Positions 21,945 through 31,905 of a stretch of 64,000 bases of DNA are shown here, one piece after another; the stretch's first letter is position 1, and each line of letters opens with the position of its first letter. The notes beneath the pieces are model-generated. The model was not told the origin of the DNA, ran no database searches, and worked only from the letters and a program-made list of their open reading frames with translations. This DNA comes from Rhineura floridana (taxonomy: Eukaryota > Chordata > Lepidosauria > Squamata > Rhineuridae). The stretch is taken from assembly GCF_030035675.1 (NCBI RefSeq), contig NC_084481.1:230856927-230920926 (forward strand). The letters run 5' to 3'. The translations under genes were made by a program, and so were the position numbers.

Positions 21945-22150
21945 GGAAGGTTTAAGAAGCCCCACGCTACAATCAGCAGGGGAGGCCCTGTTGGTGGTGG
22001 TGCCTGTGGCTACTGCCTGGCTGGTATTGACCCATGACAAGACCTTCTCAGTGGTGGTTCCCCATTTGCAGAATGCCATCCCTGCTGAGGTGCATCTGTG
22101 CCCCTCACTGCCCACTTTTAGAAGAAGTTAAAACACATTCTGGTTTACTC
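21945..22150 (+). repeat. L2-clade LINE C-terminal fragment
   Basis: Reads HDKTFSVVVPHLQNAIPAEV and LCPSLPTFRRS, the usual ending of the L2 ORF2. Confidence 0.65.
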
Positions 22151-22224
22151 AGGCATTTGATGGCTGCTAATACTGGCCATTCATACAGAAAGCAGGATTG
22201 GACCAAGATGGAGGTGTGAAAACT

Positions 22225-22350
22225 GGAGGAAGAAATATTAATAATTTAAGATATGCAGACAATACCATACTACTAGCAGAATCCAGTAATGATTTGAAAC
22301 GAATGCTGATGAAAGTTAAAGAGGAAAGCACAAAAGCAGGACTACAGCTG
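22225..22350 (+). repeat. BovB (RTE) LINE fragment with YADN motif
   Basis: Encodes NINNLRYADNTILLAESSN, nearly identical to the copy at 55.26-55.38 kb. It stops abruptly at cagctg/gttctg. Confidence 0.85.
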
Positions 22351-22355
22351 GTTCT

Positions 22356-22631
22356 GTGGGCATAGGGGAGCCCAGCGCCTTCCCTGAAGGTTTGGTTAGC
22401 TTTACCCTCACAGTATGCCTAGCAAGTGCTGCCAATGCATCTGGTGCAAAACCACAAGTCTTTGGAAACATAAATTTAAAAGCCAAGAGGAACATCTTTC
22501 TTACTGAACTGCTAAAATACAAAGGGGATGTATTTATAATTAAGTTGGCTAGAAGCAAACAAATTGCATTAGGACTCTTGCAGTATGTTAAATTGCTAAA
22601 TGCTAAAACCATAAACAATGAAGTAGATTAA
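22356..22631 (+). other. Unassigned 91-codon ORF
   Basis: The ORF follows the BovB piece directly. It ends with a basic, leucine-rich stretch (KAKRNIFLTELLKYKGDVF, ARSKQIALGLLQYVKLLN). I do not recognise it. It could be part of an old transposon, a processed pseudogene, or chance. The minus strand is also open across most of it (100 codons), which argues against certainty. Confidence 0.25.
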
Positions 22632-22965
22632 GAGAGAGTCACAGAGCTCAAGACATAATAACCCCCTCCACTGCCATTTTTCCCACAGGTCTCCGGACCC
22701 CTTTGGTAATTTGGTAGCAAATGACCCTTGGTGTAGCTCAGACTATCTCCTTGGAATCAGCACAAATGAGACTTCCAAAGCATTTACACACACAAACACA
22801 GTGTTTACCCAGGGTTTGCAACTGAAAATCCCACCTGGGACCTGGGTAACAGCCTTTTCCAGGACTCAAAGCAGACAGTTAATGTAGGAATCTCATATAA
22901 TAACAAAGCTGTTACCCTGGTGGTTTCATTACACTTTACAGAAGACATTATGGAGCCATGACAGC

Positions 22966-23192
22966 CAGTGTGGTGTAGTGGTTAGAGTGTTGGACTACGA
23001 CCTGGGAGACCAGGGTTCGAATCCCCACACAGCCATGAAGCTCACTGAGTGACCTTGGGCCAGTCACTGCCTCTCAGCCTCAGAGGAAGGAAATGGTAAA
23101 CCCCCTCTGAATACCGCTTACCATGAAAACCCTTTTCATAGGGTCGCCCATAAGTCGGATCGACTTGAAGGCAGTCCATTTCCATTTTTATG
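22966..23192 (+). repeat. tRNA-headed SINE with BovB-like tail, near full length
   Basis: A box A-like ggtgtagtggttagagtg and box B-like gggttcgaatcccc in the head are followed by gaagctcactgagtgacctt, then tail gggtcgcc, cataagtcgg and cttgaaggcagtcc. Pol III promoter elements look intact. Confidence 0.85.
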
Positions 23193-23245
23193 GAGCTATT
23201 CCATGTTTAGTACAGGCATGGGGAGCCTGCGGCCCTCCAGATATT

Positions 23246-23892
23246 GCATCTGCTTTTTGTAGCATGTTTTTAAACCTTTTTCTTAATTGCTTTTTAATGT
23301 TTTTAACCCTTTTTAAAAAAGCAATTAAAAATGTTTTTAATGTTTTTCACGCTTTTTTTTTTTTTTAAGATCCTCCATGGCGCAGAGTGGTAAGCTGCAG
23401 TAACGCAGCCGAAGCTCTGCTCACGGCCAGAGTTCGATTCCAATGGAAGGAGAAAGTCGAATCTCTGGTAAAAGGGGTCGAGGTCCACTCAGCCTTCCAT
23501 CCATCCATGGTCGGTAAAATGAGTACCTGGCACACGCTGGGGGGTAAAGAAAGGCCGGGGAAGGAACTGGCAATCCCACCCCATATATACGGTCTGCCTA
23601 GTAAACGTCGCAAGACATCACCCTAAGAGTCGGAAACGACTCGCACTACAAGTGCGGGGACACCTTTACCTTTTTTTAACCCTTTTTTATTTAAACAATA
23701 TCTATTTTAATCTTTTTTTAAGATGTCTTCAAAGCTTTTTAAAAAATGTGTTTAAAGTTGTTTTGTTTTAATGTATTTTAAGGCCTGTTTTTATGATGTT
23801 TTAAAGTGTTTTAGTGCTTTTGTTTGCCGCCCTGGGCTCCTACCGGGAGGAAGGGCGGGATATAAATAAAACGGTAAATAAATAATAAATAA
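23246..23892 (+). repeat. L2 LINE 3' tail, interrupted
   Basis: The T-rich L2 3' UTR (23246-23362) resumes at about 23676 and ends ccctgggctcctaccgggag, gggcgggatataaat. The gap is the SINE at 23366-23675. Confidence 0.8.
23366..23675 (+). repeat. Sauria-type SINE, about full length
   Basis: The tRNA-derived head (ccatggcgcagagtggtaag, ccagagttcgattcc) is followed by a conserved body (aatctctggtaaaaggggtc, ggtaaagaaaggccggggaa). The BovB-like 3' end contains agagtcggaaacgactcgc and finishes acacctttaccttt. Confidence 0.9.
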
Positions 23893-24009
23893 ACTCCCAT
23901 CAGCCCCAGAAAGCATAGCCAATGGCCAGGCATGATGGAACTTGAAGTCCATCAATATTTGGAGGGCAAAAGGTTCCACACGCCTCCTCCAGTGGCTACC
24001 ATTGTAAGT

Positions 24010-24125
24010 GTTTCCTGCATGGACTGCCTTCAAGTCGATCCTGACTTATGACGACCCTATGATTGGGTTTTCATGGTAAGCGGTATTCAGAGGTAGTTTA
24101 CCATTGCCTTCCTCGATTTCCTGCA
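24010..24125 (-). repeat. SINE tail fragment (BovB-like 3' end)
   Basis: actgccttcaagtcgatcct and atgacgaccctatgattggg, cut by the adjacent tetranucleotide repeat. Confidence 0.75.
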
Positions 24126-24128
24126 TAC

Positions 24129-24271
<143 letters not shown>

Positions 24272-24284
24272 ATTAAAAAGTGTG

Positions 24285-24553
24285 TCATAGAATCACAGAA
24301 TGGCAGAGTTGGAAGGGGCCTATAAGGCCATCACATCCAATCCTCTGCTCAATGCAGGAATCCAAAATAAAGCATACATAACAGGTGGCTGTCCAGCTGC
24401 CTCTTGAAGGCCTCCAGGGTTGGAGAACCCACAGCCTGTCTAGGTCATTGGTTCCACTGTCGTACCGCACTAACAGGATGTTTTTCCTGACGTTCAGTCA
24501 AAATCTGGCTTCCTGCAACTTGAACCTATTATTCCGTATCCTGCACTCTGATT
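24285..24553 (-). repeat. CR1 3' end, (ATTCTATG) type
   Basis: Starts with the reversed octamer tail catagaatcacagaatgg. It extends through the 3' UTR and ends in the ORF2 C-terminal part. Confidence 0.85.
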
Positions 24554-24557
24554 CTAT

Positions 24558-24716
24558 GACCTAGGGAGGCAGTGGGCTCTCCAGCACTGGAGGCCTTCAA
24601 GAGGCAGCTGGACAGCCACCTGCCGGGTATACTTTAAGTTAGATTCCTGCATTGAGCAGGGGGTTGGACTCAATGGCCTTATAGGCCCCTTCCAACTCTA
24701 TTCTATGATTCTATGA
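24558..24716 (+). repeat. CR1 3' end in opposite orientation
   Basis: Ends tctattctatgattctatg. With the preceding element it forms an inverted pair of about 150 nt per arm. Confidence 0.85.
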
Positions 24717-24959
24717 ATGTGGCTGTTACCTACGCACAGCAGGGTTACATTCCAACCATGCAAATGTCAGAGGTTTCTATGCATACACACACACAAACAT
24801 CACACATCTCTCCATTCTCCTTCCAGGCAACAGGCATTATGACGGGAGGGTGTGTGGCCTGGGAGGAGCTCTGAGGACCAAACAGAAAGGCCTGGAGGGC
24901 TGTGTTTTGCCGTCGGGCTCCCCACCCGTCACCTTCTCAGACTGCTAGGAGCACTCTTT

Positions 24960-25062
24960 TTCCATCACGCCTACCTGAGATCACTTTACCTAGGAACGAC
25001 AGAGATTGAATCTGGGAGCTTCTGCATGCAAACTGCGAGCTCTGCCACGGAGCTGCAGCCCC
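24960..25062 (-). repeat. tRNA-headed SINE, head half
   Basis: gaacgacagagattgaatct and the reversed tRNA head near 25050. It ends about 35 bp from the donor of ARMH4 exon 3. Confidence 0.6.
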
Positions 25063-25097
25063 TAAATAAATGAAGCAAGAAAAACAAAGCCACCAAC

Positions 25098-25328
25098 CTT
25101 CTGTATCCATCGTGTTAACAACAGACAAAGAGGAGAGAAAAGGAGACACAGGAGCCGCAGAGTTTTCTGATTTCTTCAGCAGCTGGTATTTGCTGGGAGC
25201 CGTTGGCATGTGGGTTGCCAGCGCTATTTCCGCCTCCATCGCCCGCTCTCGCCCTGCGGTTTCCTGGCTACCAAAGCCTCCTGGTGTCATAGCTGGAAGT
25301 ACAGCACCGATGCCATGGAATGCTGTTG
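25098..25328 (-). CDS. ARMH4: ARMH4 coding exon 3
   Basis: 231 nt, phase 1 to phase 1. The acceptor is C-rich and ends aacgggcag before 25328. A second AG six bases on (caacag) would remove two residues, a NAG-type alternative. The donor is gttggt after 25098. It encodes TAFHGIGAVLPAMTPGGFGS and ends SPFLSSLSVVNTMDTEG. Similarity to human ARMH4 in this segment is weak (the human protein has VVPLSFEV and MDTVTGPNEE at about this place). The call rests mainly on phase, strand and position between exons 2 and 4. It is part of the disordered Ser/Thr/Pro-rich ectodomain. Confidence 0.85.
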
Positions 25329-25675
25329 CTGCCCGTTGAGTAATGTCGGGGGGGGGGATACAGAAATAGAGATAATGTATCAGTGATGGGCTACATTTAA
25401 GGAAGGCAAAAGAGAAGAATGCGGGCATCTCAAGATGTCCTTTTTATTGTGCATTTTTGATTATTTGTACTCATGATGCCATCAGGGCAGTCACACCCAA
25501 TCTAGCTTTAAATACTGTTTGTGCCTGCAAATGTGTTGGAGTGCCCACACCCCTTCATTTAAAACCAAGGCATTTCCTGTAATTTCCTGCTGAAATCCCA
25601 TAACTTTTTATACCACAAATGTTCTGGTTTCTTTTGTCCCACTTTTGTTGCACTAAAGCCCCTTCGGGTAGCAAT

Positions 25676-25865
25676 CACAGGAACACAGAAAGCTGCCTTG
25701 TACTGAGTCAGACCACTGGTCCATCTAGCTTAGTATTGTCTCCACTGACTGGCAGCAGCTGTCCAAGGTTTCAGACAGGAATCTGTCCCAACCCTACCTG
25801 GAGATGCTGGGGATTGAACCTGGGACCGTCTGCAGGCAAGGCGGATGCTCTACCACTGAGCTACG
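25676..25865 (-). repeat. tRNA-headed SINE, good copy
   Basis: aagctgccttgtactgagtc on the tail side, ctctaccactgagctacgg at the reversed tRNA head. The next 55 bp are also duplicated at 28.68 kb. Confidence 0.85.
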
Positions 25866-26059
25866 GCCTTTAGGTGACATTTCCCTTAGATGGCATGATG
25901 ATATCACTAAGAAAAAACACTGAATTATGGGCCTTCCCTTGCTGTTTTAGGCTGCATTAGCAGAAGTATAGTTTCCAAATCATGTGACATATTGTTTCTT
26001 TGCAAAGAAGATGGTGGAAACTTGGCTCAGCAATACCGCTGAAAGGAAGGGTGGGATAT

Positions 26060-27690
26060 AAATCTAATAAATAAACACACACACATGGAAAGGGTCTTGG
26101 AATTGTGGTTGATCACAAGCTGAACATGAGCCAACAGTGAGATGTGGCTGCAAAAAAGGCAAATGCTATTTTAGGCTGCATTAACAGAAGTATAGCTTCC
26201 AAATCACGTGAAGTATTGGTTCCCCTCTATTCGGCACTGGTTAGGCCTCACTGGAATAGGTTCAGAGGATGGCAACAAGGATGATCAGGGGACTGGAAAC
26301 AAAGCCCTATGAGGAGAGACTGAAAGAACTGGGCATGTTTAGCCTGGAGAAGAGAAGACTGAGGGGAGATATGATAGCACTCTTCAAGTACATGAAAGGT
26401 TGCCGCACAGAGGAGGGCCGGGATCTCTTCTCGATCATCCCAGAGTGCAGGACATGGAAAAATGGGCTCAAGTTGCGGGAAGCCAGATTTTGACTGAACA
26501 TCAAGAAAAGCTTCCTGTTAGAGTGGTACAACAATAGAACCAATGACTTAGGGAGGTGGTGGGCTGGATAAGGGCCAATAGACTGAGTCTGAATCCTAGC
26601 AAGACGGAGGCGCTGTGGGTTGGTGGTTCCCAAGTTCGGATAATTGGTCAGTTGCCTGCTTTGGACGGGGTCGTACTCCCTCTGAAAGAGCAGGTCCGTA
26701 GCCTGGGGTGCTCCTGGATCCATCTTTGTTGCTAGAGACCTCAGTGGCTAGCAGTGCCTTTCACCAGCTTCGGCTGGTGAGACAGCTGCGGCCGTTTCTG
26801 GACTGGGATAGCCTGACCACTGTTGTCTACACACTGGTAATCTCCAGGCTGGATTACTGTAATGCGCTCTAGGTGGGGCTGCCCTTAAGGTTGGTCCAGA
26901 AGCTGCAGCTGGTGCAAAATGCAGCAGTGAGACTGCTCACTGGGGCTGAGTATTGCCAACATGTCACCCCGCTGCTGAAAGAACTGTACTGGCTGCCCAT
27001 TTGCTACCGGGCCAAATTCAAGGTTCTAGTTTTGGTGTACAAAGCTCTATATTGCTTGGGACCAGGATACCTGAAAGACCGTCTTATCCCTTGTACACCC
27101 AGTCGATCACTACGCTCTGCAGGTGAGGGCCTCCTGCAGATACCATCTTATCAGGAGGTTCGTTCTGCACAATATAGGAAACGGACCTTTAGTGTGGTGG
27201 CACCTACGCTGTGGAATTCCCTCCCCTTAATTATTAGGCAGGTGCCATCTTTGCTATCTTTTCAGCACCTTTTGAAGACTTTCCTCTTTCAATAAGCTTT
27301 TTAAGTTGAGACCTATCCCAGTCTGCATCTGTGTTAGAATTGCTTGTTAATATGTTTTTTTAATAATGTTTTTAACCCTCTTTAGAAATATGCTTTTAAA
27401 GCTTTTTCAACGTTGTTTTGTTTTAATGTATTTCAAGGTCTGTTTTTATGATGTTTTAAAGTGTTTTTAGTGCTTTGTTTGCTGCCCTGGGCTCCTGCTG
27501 GGAGGGCGGGATACAAATTAAATAAATAATAGATAATAATAATGCTGCGGGCATTCAAGAGGCAACTGGGTAGCCACCTGTCAGGTACTGAATGCTTTAA
27601 TTTGAATTCCTGCATTGAGCAGGGGGGTTGGACTCAATGGCCTTATAGGTCCCTTCCAACTCTACTATTTTATAATTCCCTGTTATTGTG
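26060..27690 (+). repeat. CR1 LINE 3' end split by an L2 LINE
   Basis: The left part (26060-26566) encodes [19 protein letters not shown] and [19 protein letters not shown]. The right part (27539-27690) carries the CR1 3' UTR and tail. The L2 sits between them, inserted after gtgggct. Confidence 0.85.
26567..27538 (+). repeat. L2-clade LINE 3' end
   Basis: RT thumb and C-terminus: ISRLDYCNAL, one stop, then VGLPLRLVQKLQLVQNAA and LLKELYWLPICYRAKFKVL. The 3' UTR ends gggagggcgggatacaaatt. Little diverged from the 3.9 and 19.6 kb copies. Confidence 0.85.
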
Positions 27691-28477
27691 TGGTAGCACT
27701 GGGGAAGCATCACTGAACAAACTAAAGTAGACTAACTCTACTATTATTATTATGTGTCAAGAACTTGTTGCAGAAGACACCTGCGATAAAAGACCATTCT
27801 GGAGGGGGCTCTGGTCTTGCACTTGGCAGAAAGTGCATGTAGCAACATTTCAGAGGAAGCAAGGCTACATACAGCAAAAAATAATCCCACACCAACAGCT
27901 GCATGACTCATTGTGAAGTATTTATAAAGCTGAAGGAGCCACATCAACAGCAAATGGCTCTTTGCAAGGCTGATTCAATCCTTGCATTTCATTCTTCATG
28001 AGACGGACGTCTGTGAGAAGCGGGCATGGTTGGTTTGTTAAGTTAGGTCATGCAAAATCTTTTATTTCTAACGATATTCCAATGAAAGCATAAGAAGAAT
28101 CCTACTGGATCTGACTAAAGACCTATCTAGGTTTCCCCCCCTGAATTCACTTGTCGTTATCGTTATTGTTATTAATAATAATAATTTTGTATTTTGCAAA
28201 TTTAACCATGAAAGAAAAAGAAAGTAAAACAATGAAATAAAATAAAAATATTAAATATACACAGAATAAGAAATAGACAAAGAAAGATGAACAGCAATTT
28301 TATCAACAGAGTCTTGAAGCAGATCAACAGAGTCTTTGATAGGCTTTAGCAGCATTAATTAATTAATTGCCCAGCCATCTTTTTAACTGACATAAAATTT
28401 ATATCTCCACCTCCAGTTGGGCAGAGGCTGGTGCCTGCAAGTTCTTGGCAGACACACTAGACTCGGCTTTCCTATTA
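27691..28477. other. Intronic sequence
   Basis: A short minus-strand CR1 3' UTR piece lies near 28090-28130, and an ATT/AAT-rich stretch at 28155-28260. No exon was seen. Confidence 0.4.
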
Positions 28478-28676
28478 TTTAGGAACATAGGAAGGCGCTT
28501 TATACTGAATCAGACCCTTGGTCCATCTAGTTCAGTATTGTCTACACTGACTAGCAGCGGCTCTCCAGGGTTTCAGGCACAAATCTCTCCCATCCCTACC
28601 TGGAGATGCTGGGGATTGAACCGGGGACCTTCTGCACGCAAGGCGGATGCTCTACCACTGAGCTACGGCCTTTAGG
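28478..28676 (-). repeat. tRNA-headed SINE, good copy
   Basis: ttcagtattgtctacactga and ctctaccactgagctacgg. Its right flank repeats that of the 25.7 kb copy. Confidence 0.85.
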
Positions 28677-28869
28677 TGACATTTCCCCTAGATGGCATGA
28701 TGATATCACTAAGAAAAACCACTGTTTGCAATTAGCAAAAGAAGGGGAGAGAGAATCACCTGCCTGCAGCTCACTGGTTCAGTCTGTCTGGTTATCTGGA
28801 TAGAGTTGAGCCAGCAGTCGCAGAAGTCCTCAAAGGAGCATCTGAGCTTGCCCCCATCTAGAACTGGAA

Positions 28870-29380
28870 GTCCACCCTATCTAGTTCTAATCCAGCATCC
28901 TGCTTTTCACAGTGACCAAGCTTGACCAATCGCAGTGTTCAAGAGGCAGCTGGACAGCCACCTGTAGGGAAGCTTTCAGTTGGATTCCTGCATTGAGGTG
29001 GCAGTTGGACTAAATGGCCTCACAGGCCCGTTCCAACTCTACTCTTCTATGGTTCAAGCAAGTGCCTCTGGGAACAGCACTCTGCCGCTCGTGGTCCCCA
29101 GCAACAGGTATTCAGTGGCATTCTGCCTGTAATCCTAGAGATAGCATGCACTATGACTAGTAGCCATGGGCAGCCTAATCCTCCATGAATTTGTCTAAGC
29201 TCTTCAAAGCCATCCCACTGGTGGGTATCATCACCACATCTTTGGAAGCAATGTGTGAAGGAGGACTCCCTCTTCTCTGTCCTGAATCTCTCACCATTCA
29301 GCTTCAGCGGATTAGCCAAAGTTCTAGCATTATGAGAGGGAGAAAAAACTTATCTCGGTCCACTTTCTCACTACATACAT
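28870..29380 (-). repeat. CR1 3' end with a second CR1 tail inserted
   Basis: A (TTATGTTC)-type CR1 3' end on the minus strand is interrupted at about 28925-29054 by a plus-strand (ATTCTATG)-type tail. Confidence 0.75.
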
Positions 29381-29397
29381 ACCATTCTGTATCTCTA

Positions 29398-29615
29398 CAG
29401 TAGGGCCCCATTCATATGGCGGGTTATGTTCCAGACCCCTGCTGAAAAGGAAAACCCACTGAAAAGCAGAGCTCCGTCAATAAAATGGTGCCCGACGCCC
29501 AAAAAACGCCGTAAAAGCAGAACAAGCGCAGTATGAGTGGGGCCTTACTCTAATTGAAATCTGCCGTATTAGTGGAGCGCCAAAAAGCGGAATGCCAAGA
29601 AGCAGGGCCCTACTG
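29398..29615. mobile_element. TA-flanked MITE (cagtagggcccc family), copy 1
   Basis: Left end cagtagggccccattcatat, right end agcagggccctactg. TA precedes the left end; the TA after the right end has mutated. Likely Tc1/mariner-pogo-like. Confidence 0.8.
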
Positions 29616-30977
29616 CATTAGCTTTTTTGCTCAGCTAATAAATTGCTCCAACCCCTTGGTCTTTTTGTAGGGCTGCACACCAGGTTCGCTCAAGGCCCAA
29701 ATCAGGCCTGTTCAGCGATGCCCCATCGGACAAGTCAGGTTCAGACAGCCACGGATTGCTACAGATCAAGTTGGATGACCCAGAGCAGTCCGTGGCCATC
29801 AAGGGGCTGAACACCAGACAAGAAGAAGAGCAAGGCAAGGCAAGAAAACCCCGCAAAAAGGCCAAGACCTAAGTTAGATCCCTAGCAGCGTCTTCCGTGA
29901 GAAGGTGGGCCCAGCTTCCTGCCTGCCTGATGCCTCCCCCCTGCCCCCAGGATCGATCCCTCAGCAATTCTGCAGGGTGCAGGTGAATCGCTGCCAGTGG
30001 CTTTCCTGAAGTCGCTTGCTGAGAATCACCTGCGCAGGATCAACCCCTCTGCTCAACAGCGGTTCAGTGGAGGGGTCGATTCTTCAGGGGTCTGTGATGC
30101 CTCCCCACCCCCTGGATCAATGGTTCCACTGAGGCATTGATCCTTGGTGGGAAGGCATCACAGCACCCTTCAGAATTGACTCCCCTCTCTTTCAGGGGAC
30201 ACACAGACACACACACACACACACAGTATATAGCACACGCGCGCGCACACACACACACTGTATATTTGGAGACATGGAACTCTCCTCTTTTTCTTCTTAC
30301 AGTAAACATCGATAAAATATTGCTGTAGCCATCTATCTGCAGGAGCAAAGTTAGAATGCACCAATCTATTTCCTTTCACAGGTCTGTGCATGTTATGCTC
30401 AAATATCCTCATACCACATGATCTCCATTCATCCTTCTCCCTCTTCTCTAGAGAATGGGGGGCACTTCTGTCAAAGCAGTTGGTGCCAGCACCTGGGTCT
30501 GGTGCCCACACAGCTCACTGCAGTGGCACAGAAACAGCCAAAAAATGTTGGAGCCAGGCTGCAGAAGTTTTGAGCTGTCTGCAAAAAAATTCCACAGCAG
30601 CTGCAACAGCAGTGATAATTCCTCCAGAAATGCAGAGCCTGAAGGTAAAAAAAAAGAAGCTTCTCCTCTTCTGTACTGTCAGGGCACAATCTGGCTATGA
30701 CACCCAGCGAAAGATGTAAACTTTCTGGAATTTTTAAGGCCATGAGAAAAACAGCTCTCTTCCCCCTTTTCTGAGGGAAAAAGGAAACAGAAAACATTGG
30801 GGGAAAAGAAATATATTCATTACCACATGCTCTAGCAAGCAATCCCCAGAATGTTTATTATTATTTGTCATCAATCTGATATGTTTTAACCGGTTTTATA
30901 TGATGACTTTATCATATCTACAGATTCAAACAGAGTTATATGTTAGATTGTTGTTCTGTTTTGAAATGATGTAGTGT
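29616..30977. other. ARMH4 intron, mostly unrecognised
   Basis: Contains a CA/CG repeat at 30200-30264. Minus-strand ORFs near 30.5-30.8 kb do not resemble ARMH4 and have no matching splice phase. Confidence 0.45.
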
Positions 30978-31320
30978 TTCAGGGGTGGGGAACCTTTTTC
31001 ACTCAAAGGAGCACATTCCCTTCTGGATAACCTTCTGAGGGCCACATGCCGGTGGTAGGCGGAGCAAGAGGGAAAAGTGGGTGGAGCAATCAATTTAAAT
31101 TTTAACTTCTGCACAGTCGGCTAGTTCCTAAACACCCCTCTGTATCTTCTGTCCATATAATCAAGAGGCATGATCAGAGTTTAAGGACCCTTCCAGCCAC
31201 ACAAAAACACTTAGGGTGGGAAAGAGGACCAGCTAGGGGTGTAGCCTGGGGAGAGTGCAAGGGCCACATAGAGAGGTTTTGAGGGCCACTTTCAGCCCTC
31301 ATCTAGCAACAGGGAATGAA
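30978..31320. mobile_element. hAT (Charlie-like) fragment
   Basis: Starts ttcaggggtggggaaccttt, which is typical of Charlie-type hAT ends. The inside mentions gagggccacatgcc and gagggccactttcagccc. The right end is not clear. Confidence 0.6.
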
Positions 31321-31509
31321 GCCCAAGCGCAAGACACAAGGAAGAAGATTTGACGCATTTCAATTAAACCTTTTCTGAACATTTTGGCAGTTTGGAAACA
31401 CAGAAAGCAGGAAGGCTTAATGAGGCAAGACTGAGGGCAAGTTAGGTCAAATTTCCTTGCACTCATTGCTCTTTATTCCAAGCTCTTCTTAAAAAGGAGT
31501 ACCACTACC

Positions 31510-31630
31510 ACGAAGTAGTGTTGCATAGTGGTTGGTGTGCTGGACTAACACCCGGGAGGACAGGGTTCGAAACTCTCAGCCTAACCTACCCCGCAGCGTT
31601 GTGGTGGGAATAAAATGGGGAGGGGAAGAA
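31510..31630 (+). repeat. tRNA-headed (MIR-like) SINE fragment
   Basis: catagtggttggtgtgctgg and gacagggttcgaaactctc in the head, then taaaatggggagggga. Confidence 0.65.
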
Positions 31631-31637
31631 TCGTATA

Positions 31638-31831
31638 CAGTAGGGCCCCACTCATATGGCGGGTTACGTTCCAGACCCCCGCTGTAAAGCAGAACTCGTT
31701 GAATAGGATGGCGTGGACGCCCGAAAACCGCTGTAAAAGCAGACCAAGCGCCATATGAGTGGGGCTTTAGTCTAATTGCATCTAATTGAGACCGCTGCAT
31801 TAGCGAAGCGCTGTAAAGCGGGGCCCTACTG
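31638..31831. mobile_element. TA-flanked MITE (cagtagggcccc family), copy 2
   Basis: 194 bp with TA on both sides. cagtagggccccactcatat on the left pairs with agcggggccctactg on the right. Confidence 0.85.
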
Positions 31832-31905
31832 TACGGTCATTGGAGAAATGGTGGGAAAGCCATGTAATAATACATTTTAAAAAGATAAAAAGAGGAAACA
31901 CCAAC

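Larger units (their letters stand above)
23212..23990. mobile_element. hAT-like MITE split by nested insertions
   Basis: The left arm (gcggccctccagatatt, to about 23245) and right arm (caactcccatcagcc-type sequence from about 23893 to 23990) belong to one palindromic MITE. The middle holds an L2 tail, which itself holds a Sauria SINE. Confidence 0.7.

Noticed and set aside
22970-23040. tRNA gene candidates in the heads of SINEs (also at 5.86, 23.38 and 56.5 kb)
   Set aside because: Box A/B-like words are present, but they lead into SINE bodies and the cloverleaf is degraded. They are SINE heads, not tRNA genes.
30471-30842. Possible extra ARMH4 exon on the minus strand
   Set aside because: The frame shows no similarity to ARMH4, and exons 2 and 3 already join in matching phase.
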